DNA of 35,332 bases, taken from contig JAQWBI010000020.1 in the NCBI GenBank assembly GCA_028706475.1, positions 1-35,332 of the forward strand, read 5' to 3'. This document shows, piece by piece, positions 16,131-24,960 of the stretch (its first letter is position 1; every line of letters begins with the position of its first letter). A program made the position numbers and the translations under genes. The notes under the pieces were generated by a model. The model had not been told where the DNA came from. It was given only the letters and a program-made list of their open reading frames with translations, and searched no databases. The DNA comes from Candidatus Cloacimonadota bacterium (GTDB lineage: Bacteria; Cloacimonadota; Cloacimonadia; Cloacimonadales; Cloacimonadaceae).

Positions 16131-16154
16131 AGCCCGCTCTCTGCGGGCTTTTTC
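16131..16154 (+). terminator. Rho-independent terminator of the M3 peptidase gene
   Basis: AGCCCGC-TCTCT-GCGGGCT makes a 7-bp stem with a 5-nt loop followed by TTTTTC. It lies 27 nt after the stop codon. The converging gene at 16210 may also end here, though its strand lacks a clean T-run. Confidence 0.9.
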
Positions 16155-16209
16155 TTGAAGACAGCAAAGACAGATCCTGCCATCGACCAGAACCGTTCAC
16201 CAGAGCGGT

Positions 16210-16857
16210 CTATTCATAGACATCATTATTGATGCGCAGGCGGGTTACATATATGATCTCGCATGCGCCATTACCGGTATCTTCCCGCGTAAGGCTGGAA
16301 GTCCAGTTGCCGATCCTATTCTTTCTGTCTGTGCTGATTACATTCACCAGAAAGCCATCAATCAGAACCTGATCTTTCTTCTTTACCCGTCCCATTGCCT
16401 TGCGGAGATTGTTATTAGCCGGGATCAGATGATTATTGGCAATATGGCTTTCCAAATAGGAGATATCCACTTTTTCCGGATGTTTGGTGCTAAACAGGCA
16501 AAAGCGCACTATCTGATCGAACTTCACGTAGGGCAAATACTGCTGAGTATTACCCCACGACACTGTATAATCCCAGGGAGAAAGATTGTGCATCCAACCT
16601 CGGCGGTACCTACGGTAACTTACTACAATTCCCGATAGCTGATAACGTTTCTGAGGGATAATGGTGTAACGCTCTTTTCCCCTATGGATAATCGGGATTA
16701 TTGTATCTGGAGCTGCACTCTGTACAGGATCCATCAGAACGTCGATCGGCTTGGCTCTGTTTAGAGTAATGTACTCAGGTTCTGTGAGTGTATAAACATA
16801 GGAGCCGAACAGAATCAGGCTAACTACTAGTGTGGTAATTGCTATGACATCTTTCAC
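16210..16857 (-). CDS. Conserved hypothetical membrane-anchored protein
   Basis: 215 residues with one N-terminal membrane span (about 4-23, DVIAITTLVVSLILFGSYVY) and a soluble domain outside the membrane. The segments YDYTVSWGN-like (WDYTVSWGN), NNHLIPANNNLRKA, QVLIDGFLVNV and the C-terminal TREDTGNGACEIIYV resemble an uncharacterised family I associate with Bacteroidetes and proteobacteria; this is from memory, and no function is known to me. I chose the GTG start because GAGGAA lies seven bases upstream; a TTG start 17 codons earlier coincides with a likely -35 box. It stands alone, converging on the M3 peptidase gene. Confidence 0.65.
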   Translation of the reverse strand: MKDVIAITTLVVSLILFGSYVYTLTEPEYITLNRAKPIDVLMDPVQSAAPDTIIPIIHRGKERYTIIPQKRYQLSGIVVSYRRYRRGWMHNLSPWDYTVSWGNTQQYLPYVKFDQIVRFCLFSTKHPEKVDISYLESHIANNHLIPANNNLRKAMGRVKKKDQVLIDGFLVNVISTDRKNRIGNWTSSLTREDTGNGACEIIYVTRLRINNDVYE

Positions 16858-16879
16858 GATCAATTCCTCATTGATAAAC

Positions 16880-16908
16880 TCATAATTCCAGATGTGAAAA
16901 GCAGTCAA
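16880..16908 (-). promoter_or_regulatory. Putative promoter of the membrane-anchored hypothetical gene
   Basis: On the minus strand TTGACT (16908-16903), 17-nt spacer, TTATGA (16885-16880), then the GTG start at 16857 after a short leader containing GAGGAA. Spacing is ideal; the -10 matches moderately. Confidence 0.4.
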
Positions 16909-17041
16909 TATCTTTTAGCTAATATTCTTGTCTTTATATCCGATCTTGCTTTCAGACAGTTAAGACTCTACACTATACACGGGTAATAAGTCCTTGATAC
17001 CTACTACGATTATTAAGGTGGCAGTTCAACCCTAATAGCTT

Positions 17042-18184
17042 TTAAAAAGCCAGCATCAATAGAGAGCGGATTTCATCTTTCTTTAGCTTAAACACTTCTC
17101 CGATGGCAGGCTGCACCATTATCATGTCCAGGAGGGTGCTCAATTCGTTCTGTTTGATGCCCAAATCTCTCAAGGAACCTGCCAAACCCCAATCCTGCAG
17201 TTTATCGCGAAATCGGCGCACTGCCAAGGCTACGGTATCTTCGTTCCACACGCATTTTGCCCACCTCAGGAAGCAAGCTGGATTCTTCTCGCTCAAATAC
17301 TCGATCCAAGCCGGGAAGATTACTCCCAGACCCTCACCATGTGCTATCTCCGGATGCAGCGCACTAAAAGCATGTTCGATACTGTGGCAGCCCCAGTCTC
17401 CTTCATGCAAACCCACTCCGCTGATGCCGTTCAGCGCCAGGGTCGCACTCCAGGCCAGGTTTCCCCGTGCCACAATATCTGCAGCATTTTGTTTGAGACG
17501 GTCTGTCATATCCACAATGGTGCGCAACAAGGCATCATTGATGGCCAACGTACTGAGAGCTCTATCGTCTGCGAAGTAGAATTCCAGAATATGAGCGATG
17601 GCATCCATGGCACCGTTTGCCGTTTGTTTGAAAGGCAAAGTGCTTTGCAGAGAGGGATCTATGATGCTCACCCGGGGATACAGGAAAGGCGAAGACACTC
17701 CCCATTTCTGCCGTGTCTGCATGTTTGTAATTACAGCATTACCGTTCATCTCACTACCCGTTGCCGATAGCGTCAGTACCGTGTATATGGGCAAAGCTTG
17801 TACGATCTTTTCCTTTTCCGTAAAGGCATTCCATGTTTCTTTGAGATATACTCCCGCTGCTGCAGCTTTGGCAGTGTCGATCACGGAGCCTCCACCGGCT
17901 GCGATAATAGCCTCAGAGGCGTTTTGGCGCAGCTGCAGCACGATCTCATTTACTTTATTCAAGGTTGGATTGGCCTGCACTCCCCAAGATTCTGTCATTT
18001 CTATACCAGCTGCCTTCATGCTTTCCAGAATGCGCTTGTACGCACCATTCATTTTCAAAGATCCGCCTCCGGCAATCAGATGACACTTGGTGATGCCATC
18101 TTTCTTTAGTATCTCGCCCAGTTCTTCTATCGATGACTGCCCAAAAAGAATCTGAGTGGGATTGTGAAAACTGAAAGCCTCCAT
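17042..18184 (-). CDS. Iron-containing (group III) alcohol dehydrogenase
   Basis: 380 residues, full length for the YqhD/BdhA-like branch that reduces aldehydes with NAD(P)H. The nucleotide-binding GGGS is at 97-100, and metal ligands can be assigned to D194 and H198 (GAMDAIAHILE), H267 (GCHSIEHAFSA) and H282 (AHGEGLGV). A strong GGAGGAG ribosome binding site lies seven bases before the ATG. It starts 17 bp after the outer-membrane protein gene and is probably co-transcribed with it. Cofactor and substrate cannot be told from the sequence. A role as an electron sink in fermentation is inference. Confidence 0.93.
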   Translation of the reverse strand: MEAFSFHNPTQILFGQSSIEELGEILKKDGITKCHLIAGGGSLKMNGAYKRILESMKAAGIEMTESWGVQANPTLNKVNEIVLQLRQNASEAIIAAGGGSVIDTAKAAAAGVYLKETWNAFTEKEKIVQALPIYTVLTLSATGSEMNGNAVITNMQTRQKWGVSSPFLYPRVSIIDPSLQSTLPFKQTANGAMDAIAHILEFYFADDRALSTLAINDALLRTIVDMTDRLKQNAADIVARGNLAWSATLALNGISGVGLHEGDWGCHSIEHAFSALHPEIAHGEGLGVIFPAWIEYLSEKNPACFLRWAKCVWNEDTVALAVRRFRDKLQDWGLAGSLRDLGIKQNELSTLLDMIMVQPAIGEVFKLKKDEIRSLLMLAF

Positions 18185-18201
18185 CTATATCTCCTCCATC
18201 T

Positions 18202-18945
18202 TTATAATCTGACACTGAAGCCTATAGTGCCATAGTGAATTGCGGCAAAGGTATAGACCTCATCGTTGTCACTACCGCCTTCCAAGAGGCGATAACCGGC
18301 GCGCATGTTTAGTTTGTGATTGATTCTGAAATCCAAGCCCAAATACACATCTTCCGCTCTGCCGTATGGTGATGCCAAGCCCTCTGCTTCCAATACCAAC
18401 TCCAATTCCTCCATGATGGGATATCCCAGGTCGAAATTGAGAAGCGGAACAAAGCCGATGTTGGTTTTGGAGGATTTCTTACTGCCATTCTTCAGAAGGA
18501 TCTCTGCGTCTCGTATCTTGGCTGCCGCTCCCACAGATTTCAACACAAAGAGACGTTTGGGAAAGAAGTATCTGTAGCCCAGACGATAGGAATTGAAACG
18601 ATATTCCGCATCAATCTCTTCACCGGCATTGAAGGTGACTCCTTCGTAATCAATTGTGTTTTCCAGGCTTCCCTTTGGCTTCAAGGTCAGAGGTGCTGCC
18701 ATAAGTGTAATCTGATGCCGGGGGTGAGGCATGTAGTGCAAGAGCAATCTGCTGCTAAAGCCAGGATCGGTGCTTAGTTCGTCCGTGAAAGACAGCAAGG
18801 GACTATTGTTGTCTTTGTTTGGGCTGCGTACATCATTGTATCCGGAAATTGCCGCACTCAATTCGGTTTCAATACGAAAGCTGCCCTGAGCCCATAACGC
18901 AAGGGACAAAAGCATCATGCATAGCAGGATTATATTTCGTTTCAT
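18202..18945 (-). CDS. Outer-membrane beta-barrel-like protein
   Basis: 247 residues with a signal peptide (MKRNIILLCMMLLSLALWAQ) followed by alternating polar/hydrophobic strands, typical of a small outer-membrane barrel: for example SSRLLLHYMPHPRHQITLMA, YRFNSYRLGYRYFFP, LNMRAGYRLLEGG and the final strand IHYGTIGFSVRL. I chose the ATG at 18945 because AGAGGAA precedes it and the signal peptide begins there; an upstream in-frame start adds 25 residues with no ribosome binding site. No specific family recognised. First gene of the pair with the alcohol dehydrogenase. Confidence 0.75.
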   Translation of the reverse strand: MKRNIILLCMMLLSLALWAQGSFRIETELSAAISGYNDVRSPNKDNNSPLLSFTDELSTDPGFSSRLLLHYMPHPRHQITLMAAPLTLKPKGSLENTIDYEGVTFNAGEEIDAEYRFNSYRLGYRYFFPKRLFVLKSVGAAAKIRDAEILLKNGSKKSSKTNIGFVPLLNFDLGYPIMEELELVLEAEGLASPYGRAEDVYLGLDFRINHKLNMRAGYRLLEGGSDNDEVYTFAAIHYGTIGFSVRL

Positions 18946-19142
18946 TGTGTTCCTCTGTAGATTCTTCTTAGAATACAAGATAAGCCAAAGCCGGAACAGG
19001 GCAATAATCAATCCACGCATATTGGGGCTCTATGTGATGTCTCAAGCCACTATTGCATTGTATTCATTTCTATATGCCGCTTCATCATGAGTAGTCCCAA
19101 GCTTATGTGTTGCGAAGGATAAAACAAAGAAGAGAAATGATA

Positions 19143-19345
19143 CTCCTCTTTCCCTTTGTTCTATCCAGTGTTGAAGCTGATATCAAGGTGTTATTATCCT
19201 GTACTCACCCGATGATAACCCGATGATATCAGGTTCAAGTATAGATAATCCCAGGAGGAATGAAGCTTCTGAATCATCGGCAGAAGTATCTATCTTTTCG
19301 AAGTTCGGCAGTCCAGTAGCAAAACGACATTCGTGCCTTAACGAG
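19143..19345 (-). repeat. Nested-hairpin repeat, copy C (203 bp)
   Basis: Read on the minus strand it begins CTCGTTAAGGCACG three bases after the copper ATPase stop codon and ends AAAGAGGAG. It matches copy B (13666-13868) along the full 203 bp. Outer stem TTGAA-C-CTGATAT/ATATCAG-C-TTCAA has 12 pairs with one C-C mismatch; inner stem GTTATCATC/GATAATAAC has one mismatch; internal loops are again 9 nt each. The rest of the gap to the beta-barrel gene (18946-19142) shows nothing recognisable. The repeat may act as the 3' end of the copA message, as no other terminator is visible. Confidence 0.85.
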
Positions 19346-19348
19346 TTG

Positions 19349-21556
19349 TTAGAACTTTCTCCGCAAAAGGTTGGCATTGGATACCACCGTTACCGAGCTG
19401 AGCGCCATTGCAATCTCCGCGATTACTGGATGCAATACCCCGAAAGCCGCCAATGGAATGGCTATCAGATTGTAGAAAAACGCCCAAAACAGGTTTTGAC
19501 GGATCTTGGCAAAGGTCTGCACTGAAAGCTTGTGCGCCAAAGGTATGAGGTTTAGATCTCCTCGTAAGATCGTGATATCCGCCGCTTCGATGGCAATATC
19601 GGTACCCATGCCCATGGCGATCCCGATGTCTGCTTGCTTCAGAGCCGGAGCGTCGTTGATACCGTCTCCTACCATTGCCACTACGCTGCCACCGGCCTGC
19701 AGTTCTTTCACCTTCCCTGCTTTATCAGCAGGCAAAACATTGGCCAGCACATCTGTAATGCCGCATTTATGCGCTATCGCCCGGGCTGTATCCAGGTTGT
19801 CGCCGCTCATCATAATCGGCTTTATCCCTTTCTGCAAAAGGCTTTGTACCACACTGCGTGCTTCCTCCCGAATGGTGTCTGCCACATAAAAGCGAGCCAA
19901 TAGCTTGGCATCGGTTGCCAGATAGATGTTGCCGGCATAAGCGAGATCAGCATCCGGCTCCGGTTCACTCTCGATACCGATTTCCCGCATCCAATTGAGA
20001 CTGCCCAGATAGTAATTTATGCCTCCTATATCTGCAGATACTCCACGACCGGGACTGGCGTTAAAATTCTGAATGGGCTTCAGACTCAAGTTTTGTGCTT
20101 GTGCTGCATTCTTGATGGCAAGCGCCAGAGGATGTTCGCTGGAGTTTTCCAGAGCATAAGCCAGGCCAAGAACTTGTTCTTCATCACTTTCGAATACGTC
20201 TGTTTTGATCAGTTCGGGTTTACCGTGAGTGAGGGTGCCAGTTTTGTCCAGAAGCACCGTATCCACATCCTTCATACGCTGCAAAGCCTCACCGCTGCGA
20301 ATCAGGATGCCGTTATTTGCCCCAATGCCGGAGCCCACCATCAAGGCGGTAGGCGTGGCCAGACCCAGGGCGCAAGGACAGGCAATCACCAGAGTAGCAA
20401 TCGTGGCCATCAAAGCTGCCGCAATTCCATCTGCAGGAAGTGAAAGGGGTAATACTGTGTGCAGAATGGCTGCCACACTTCCCATGAAGCCAGGAAAAAT
20501 GATCCAAGCAACAAAAACAAGCAGTGACAGCGCCAGGATCACAGGCACAAAGATCGCCGTGATGCGGTCTGCCAAAAGCTGGATAGGCACTTTGGAGTGT
20601 TGAGCATCGCTCACCATCTTAATCACCTGAGCCAGAAAAGTCTCCTTGCCTACTTTGGTAGCCCTGGCAAGGAAGTATCCATCTAAATTGATCGTAGCAC
20701 CCAAAACGGCATCGCCTACAGTGCATGTAACCGGCATGGACTCACCGGTGGCAATAGAAATATCCAAAGAACTGGTACCGCTGGTGATAATGCCGTCTGT
20801 AGGAACCTTGGCTCCAGGTTTCACCACAAAGATATCTCCGGTTTTGATACGGTGTACGGGAACTTCCTGCTCGCAATCATCAATCATCAGAATGGCCGTC
20901 TTGGCACCAAGTGAGATCAGTTTGCGTATGGCTTCGGAGGCTTTACCCCTGGCTCTGCTTTCCAGATATCGTCCCGTGAGGTGGAAGGAGATGATCATGG
21001 CGGCAATACCTGCAAAATCGTGTGCAGAGATGTTCGTGATCACCAGTGACAACGGACTTACCATTAGAGATGAGAGAGTACCCAAAGCGATGAGCACGTC
21101 CATGTTTGCAGCGCGCCCCTTCAGGGATTTGAACGCAGAGACATACACGTGACGAGCGGGAAAAAGAACTGCCGTGAGGGATAAAGCAAACATAATCCAG
21201 GCATCGGCATTGTGCCCAAAGACCTTGCCGCCAAAGAACATATGCGGTATCATCAATACCAACACCAAGGCCGTGAGTATCCAACTGAATATCATCCGCC
21301 GTGAAGCCATGTGCATCATCCGGATATGCTCATCCTCGTCCCGATACACACTATCCCGGATGCTGAAACCCAGATCGGTGATACTCTTGAAAATGGCTTC
21401 CTGCTTTACCTTGCGCTCGTCATATTCCACCTGAGCTTCTTCCAAAGCGAGGTTCACATGAGCCGAACTTACTCCACCCAGAGCTTTCAAACTCTTCTCC
21501 ACATTCGCACTGCATGAAGCACAATGCATACCGTCGATGCCGATTTGTAACTGCAT
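19349..21556 (-). CDS. copA: Copper-translocating P-type ATPase (P1B-1)
   Basis: 735 residues, complete. One N-terminal heavy-metal-binding domain (1-67) carries GMHCASC with C12 and C15. Catalytic motifs: TGES (270-273), the ion-binding CPC (393-395), phosphorylation site D437 in DKTGT, SEHP (473-476) and GDGINDAP (630-637). Transmembrane residues Y695/N696 and M717 with S720/S721 fit the Cu(I) subgroup. It exports Cu(I) from the cytoplasm using ATP. An AAAGGA ribosome binding site precedes the ATG. No CopZ chaperone or CueR/CsoR-type regulator gene is next to it. The 258-bp gap on its 5' side (21557-21815) contains an imperfect inverted repeat (CGATAATCTGG/CCAGATAATCG, 21632-21673) and nothing else I recognise. 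Confidence 0.95.
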   Translation of the reverse strand: MQLQIGIDGMHCASCSANVEKSLKALGGVSSAHVNLALEEAQVEYDERKVKQEAIFKSITDLGFSIRDSVYRDEDEHIRMMHMASRRMIFSWILTALVLVLMIPHMFFGGKVFGHNADAWIMFALSLTAVLFPARHVYVSAFKSLKGRAANMDVLIALGTLSSLMVSPLSLVITNISAHDFAGIAAMIISFHLTGRYLESRARGKASEAIRKLISLGAKTAILMIDDCEQEVPVHRIKTGDIFVVKPGAKVPTDGIITSGTSSLDISIATGESMPVTCTVGDAVLGATINLDGYFLARATKVGKETFLAQVIKMVSDAQHSKVPIQLLADRITAIFVPVILALSLLVFVAWIIFPGFMGSVAAILHTVLPLSLPADGIAAALMATIATLVIACPCALGLATPTALMVGSGIGANNGILIRSGEALQRMKDVDTVLLDKTGTLTHGKPELIKTDVFESDEEQVLGLAYALENSSEHPLALAIKNAAQAQNLSLKPIQNFNASPGRGVSADIGGINYYLGSLNWMREIGIESEPEPDADLAYAGNIYLATDAKLLARFYVADTIREEARSVVQSLLQKGIKPIMMSGDNLDTARAIAHKCGITDVLANVLPADKAGKVKELQAGGSVVAMVGDGINDAPALKQADIGIAMGMGTDIAIEAADITILRGDLNLIPLAHKLSVQTFAKIRQNLFWAFFYNLIAIPLAAFGVLHPVIAEIAMALSSVTVVSNANLLRRKF

Positions 21557-21815
21557 ATCTATGTCCTTTTTATAATGTCTATGCTTATGATATGATATTG
21601 CTAAACATGCCTACCCGCAAGTGAAATCTCGATAATCTGGCATAAAACCTTTGTAAGCCCAGATAATCGGTTCCAAGCGACTGGGAACTCTGATACCGTC
21701 CATGTTTGACATATTCCGGTTTTCCTGCGCCTGTCTATGCCGATTGTTGCGGTGCTTCAGTTACGCTTGCCAAGCCAGAAAGCTCAATTGGCAGGAATAG
21801 CTTCAGAAAAAACAC

Positions 21816-21843
21816 TTGACCTTTAAAGCGATTGATTTATAGG
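21816..21843 (+). promoter_or_regulatory. Putative promoter of the amino-acid catabolism operon
   Basis: TTGACC (21816-21821), 16-nt spacer, TATAGG (21838-21843), followed by a short leader to the ATG at 21870. The preceding CACTTGACCTTTAAA resembles the region before the M3 peptidase gene (GAGTTGACGTTTAAG). This would start a transcript running to the terminator at 26779. Confidence 0.45.
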
Positions 21844-21869
21844 GGTACTAAGTAATGATTGGAGAATAT

Positions 21870-22160
21870 ATGAATATCCACTTTCGTGATGTACAGGCAG
21901 GCAGTGTGGAGGCAAGAGCGATCCTGGAGATCGCTGAAGGCGTTTTTTTGAACGAAGTTACCATTCTCAACATAGATGGCGAGATCGTAGTGGAGTTTCC
22001 CAAAAAAAGCTTTGTGGGCAAGAATAAACGTACTTTTTACATAGATATTATTACTTTTGAAGACATGGACAAACGCATAGTCTGGGAGCTTGAAATCAAG
22101 GACGCTTACCGGGAATGGCGCAAGAGTAATAAGAAAGTTTTGGTTTACGAAGAAAAATAA
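21870..22160 (+). CDS. Small hypothetical protein, possibly SpoVG-like
   Basis: 96 residues starting MNIHFRDVQAGSVEARAILE. The pattern FLNEVTILNIDGEIVVEFPKK loosely resembles the beta-strand core of SpoVG-type proteins (small nucleic-acid-binding regulators), but the match is weak and the C-terminal EIKDAYREWRK helix is only suggestive. GGAG six bases before the ATG decides the start; an in-frame ATG five codons earlier is less well placed. It precedes the aminotransferase by 18 bp and is probably the first gene of the catabolic operon, so a regulatory role is possible but not shown. Confidence 0.6.
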   Translation: MNIHFRDVQAGSVEARAILEIAEGVFLNEVTILNIDGEIVVEFPKKSFVGKNKRTFYIDIITFEDMDKRIVWELEIKDAYREWRKSNKKVLVYEEK

Positions 22161-22178
22161 AATATACGGAGGATCAAC

Positions 22179-23396
22179 ATGATCACCAACTTGAACAATG
22201 CATTATCCACGAACATCAAAGGGATGAAGCGTTCGGCTATCCGCGAGCTTCTGAAGTATCTCGGCACCCCCGGATTGATCTCTTTCAGCGGTGGCTTTCC
22301 CAGCCCGCTCACCTTCCCGGTGGAAGAACTGAAACAGATTATGAATGAAGTAATGGACAAAGAAGCCGCCATGGCCCTGCAATATGGCGCCACCGAAGGC
22401 GACATGCTGCTGCGCACTCTTTTGGCAAACCGCTACAAGAGCCAGGGCGTGGATGTAAGTGTGGACAACCTGATTATCACCACGGCTTCCCAGCAAGCTT
22501 TGGACCTCATTGCCAAGATGTTTATTGATCGCGGCGACTACGTGATCGTAGGTCTGCCCTCATATCTGGGCGGGCTATCCGCCTTCAATTCCTATGGCGC
22601 AAAAATGATCGGCATTCCCATGGATGATGAGGGAGAAGATCCCGCAATACTGGAAGCTGAATTGAAAAAGCTTCAGGCAATGGATAAGAAACCCAAATTT
22701 ATCTATTTGATCCCGGATTTCCAGAACCCCGCCGGCGTTACCATGACCGAGCGTCGCAGAAAAGAGATCATCGCCCTGGCCCATAAATACGATGTACTTA
22801 TTCTGGAAGACAGCCCCTACCGTGAGCTGCGTTATGAAGGCGAGACTCAAAAGACCATGTACGAACTGGACGGCACGGGGCATGTAATCATGCTTGGTAC
22901 CTTCTCCAAGATCTTCTGCCCCGGTTTCCGTATCGGTTGGGTAGTGGGTCATGCAGATGTACTGGATAAAATTGTGGTGGGGAAACAAGCTACCGACCTC
23001 TGCACACCGCCCTTCACTCAGAGGATTGCCGCCCGCTACATCGAAAAAGGTCTTTTGGATCCCAAGATCGAAGACATCCGCAAGATGTATTCCGTGAAGC
23101 AGAAAGGCTTCCTGGCCGCTCTGAAACAGTACATGCCGGAAGAGATCACCTGGACTAAACCGGAAGGCGGCCTCTTTATGATGGCCTATGCTCCAAAACA
23201 CCTGGATACAAACGCTCTGTTGCTGGATTGCATCAAGGAAGCGAATGTAGCTTATGTAGCCGGAACCTCTTTCTTCTGCGATGGCGGAGGTAATAACACC
23301 ATGCGCCTGAATTTCTCTTATGAGACTCTGGAAAAGAACGAAGAAGGCGCAAAGCGTCTTGGTGACTTCTTCAAAAAAGTATTGGCAAAAAAGTAA
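22179..23396 (+). CDS. PLP-dependent class I aminotransferase (2-aminoadipate/valine-type, MocR-like fold)
   Basis: 405 residues, complete fold-type I aminotransferase. Features include the N-terminal ISFSGGFPSP (34-43), the cofactor-contacting IPDFQNPAG (178-186), DSPYRELRY (211-219) and the PLP lysine K244 in GTFSKIFCPGFRIGW. This subfamily transfers amino groups from branched-chain or acidic amino acids to 2-oxoglutarate or pyruvate. It sits 28 bp upstream of a ferredoxin oxidoreductase that would consume the resulting 2-oxoacid, so I infer a role in amino acid degradation. Exact substrate not determinable. Good ribosome binding site (GGAGG). Confidence 0.93.
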   Translation: MITNLNNALSTNIKGMKRSAIRELLKYLGTPGLISFSGGFPSPLTFPVEELKQIMNEVMDKEAAMALQYGATEGDMLLRTLLANRYKSQGVDVSVDNLIITTASQQALDLIAKMFIDRGDYVIVGLPSYLGGLSAFNSYGAKMIGIPMDDEGEDPAILEAELKKLQAMDKKPKFIYLIPDFQNPAGVTMTERRRKEIIALAHKYDVLILEDSPYRELRYEGETQKTMYELDGTGHVIMLGTFSKIFCPGFRIGWVVGHADVLDKIVVGKQATDLCTPPFTQRIAARYIEKGLLDPKIEDIRKMYSVKQKGFLAALKQYMPEEITWTKPEGGLFMMAYAPKHLDTNALLLDCIKEANVAYVAGTSFFCDGGGNNTMRLNFSYETLEKNEEGAKRLGDFFKKVLAKK

Positions 23397-23424
23397 CACA
23401 CTCATATAATAAACTGGAGGAATA

Positions 23425-23724
23425 ATGTCCAACAAAGTCATTAAAGACCGTATGGGCATGATCATCAAAGAGGAAGACACTCTGGCCAAGATGGAGGTGG
23501 AACCCACCGAAGTCAAAGCCCCCGGAGAGAAGGACTCCCCCGTATTGATCTATTACAATTGGTGCAAGAAATGCGGCATTTGCGTCGCATTCTGCCCTAC
23601 CGGATGCCTGGGATTGAAGAGCGATGGCTCTCCCTATGTGCAAGCTCCGGAAAAATGTATCCATTGCGAAACCTGTGATCGCTTATGTCCTGATTTTGCC
23701 ATCACCGGAGCGAAGGAGAAGTGA
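23425..23724 (+). CDS. korD: 2-oxoacid:ferredoxin oxidoreductase delta subunit (2[4Fe-4S] ferredoxin-like)
   Basis: 99 residues with two classic four-cysteine clusters: C47, C50, C53, C57 (CKKCGICVAFCP) and C78, C81, C84, C88 (CIHCETCDRLCP). An extra C61 follows the first. It passes electrons from the catalytic subunits to ferredoxin. It has a GGAGG ribosome binding site, and its stop codon overlaps the start of the alpha gene (TGATG), giving tight coupling. Gene symbol follows the four-subunit KOR layout; a VOR-type enzyme would look similar. Confidence 0.93.
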   Translation: MSNKVIKDRMGMIIKEEDTLAKMEVEPTEVKAPGEKDSPVLIYYNWCKKCGICVAFCPTGCLGLKSDGSPYVQAPEKCIHCETCDRLCPDFAITGAKEK

Positions 23725-24959
23725 TGTTGATGAAAGAAACAAGTAAGGTCGCAAAATCCACGAAGAAAGCCGAAACTGCGGTCAAAGTGGAAAGCAAGAT
23801 CAACGAACTACAAAACACTCGCGAACGCAAGACCGTAATCATGCAAGGTAACGAAGCCGTAGCCTATGGAGCTTTGGATGCCGGCGTGAATTTCTTTGCC
23901 GGATATCCCATTACTCCTTCTACCGAGATTGCCGAGATATTGGCTGCTGAGCTTCCAAAGCGCAATGGCGTGTTTATCCAGATGGAAGATGAAATCGCCT
24001 CCATCTGCGCCATCACAGGTGCCTCTCTTGCCGGAGCCAAGTCTCTTACCGCCACCAGCGGCCCGGGCTTCTCCCTCATGCAAGAAGGTATCGGCTTTGC
24101 CAAGATCACCGAGACACCTTGTGTGGTAGTGAACGTGCAACGCATGGGCCCCTCCACCGGAATGCCGACCAGCCCCGCTCAGGCCGACATCATGCAAGCC
24201 CGCTGGGGTTCTCATGGCGATTCCCCGGCCATCGTGCTGTATCCGGATAGTGTAAAAGAAAGCTATGAACTCACCATCCGTGCCGTAAACCTGGCCGAAA
24301 AATACCGCACCTGCGTAATCCTGCTTCTGGATGAAGTCCTGGGACACATGCGTGAGTCCGTACGCCTGCCTGATTTGGCAAATGTGAGAGTAATCAACCG
24401 AATCAAACCCACAGTGCCTCCGCACTGGTATAAACACTATGATGAAAACCAAAAATACCTGTCGCCCCTGGCCAGTTATGGCGAAGGCTACAGGTTCCAT
24501 GTAACCGGGCTCACCCACGATGCCCACGGTTTCCCCACAAACAAGAGCAGCGAAGCCGCCGAGATGATGGAGCGTCTGCGCAAAAAGATCTCTTACAATA
24601 TCCGGGACCTCGTGCAGATCGAAAGCCACGAAATGGACGATGCCAAGATCGCCATCTTCGCGGCAGGTATTACTGCCCGTGCCGCCAAGGGAGCTATTGC
24701 CATAGCTCGTTATGAAGGCATCAAAGTAGGACTTCTGCGCCCGCTTACCATTTGGCCATTCCCGGATGACGCCGTGCGCAAAATGCTGCGCAATGTTGAG
24801 ACCGTGATTGTCCCCGAACTCAATCAAGGCCAGCTGATTAACGAGATACGCCGCCTTACAAAAGACAAGAGCGACAGCAATGTGCTTAGCATTCAGAGGG
24901 TAAACGGTCAGTTGATCACACCCAACGACATTCTGCGCAAGATCAAGGAGGTAAGTTGA
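23724..24959 (+). CDS. korA: 2-oxoacid (probably 2-oxoglutarate):ferredoxin oxidoreductase alpha subunit
   Basis: 411 residues. Conserved family elements include FFAGYPITPSTEIAE, QMEDEIASI, TSGPGFSLMQE and RMGPSTGMPT, followed by the transketolase C-terminal-like domain (about 290-410). The N-terminal 40 residues are Lys-rich (VAKSTKKAETAVKVESK) and longer than usual. The start ATG overlaps the korD stop (TGATG) with AAGGAG upstream; a GTG one codon earlier and an ATG two codons later are alternatives. Together with the beta subunit it makes the active site that splits a 2-oxoacid into acyl-CoA and CO2. Confidence 0.93.
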   Translation: MLMKETSKVAKSTKKAETAVKVESKINELQNTRERKTVIMQGNEAVAYGALDAGVNFFAGYPITPSTEIAEILAAELPKRNGVFIQMEDEIASICAITGASLAGAKSLTATSGPGFSLMQEGIGFAKITETPCVVVNVQRMGPSTGMPTSPAQADIMQARWGSHGDSPAIVLYPDSVKESYELTIRAVNLAEKYRTCVILLLDEVLGHMRESVRLPDLANVRVINRIKPTVPPHWYKHYDENQKYLSPLASYGEGYRFHVTGLTHDAHGFPTNKSSEAAEMMERLRKKISYNIRDLVQIESHEMDDAKIAIFAAGITARAAKGAIAIARYEGIKVGLLRPLTIWPFPDDAVRKMLRNVETVIVPELNQGQLINEIRRLTKDKSDSNVLSIQRVNGQLITPNDILRKIKEVS

Positions 24960-24960
24960 G

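Noticed and set aside
23808-24827. 339-codon minus-strand frame opposite the KOR alpha gene
   Set aside because: Antisense of korA; composition is His/Gly-rich as expected of a shadow frame.
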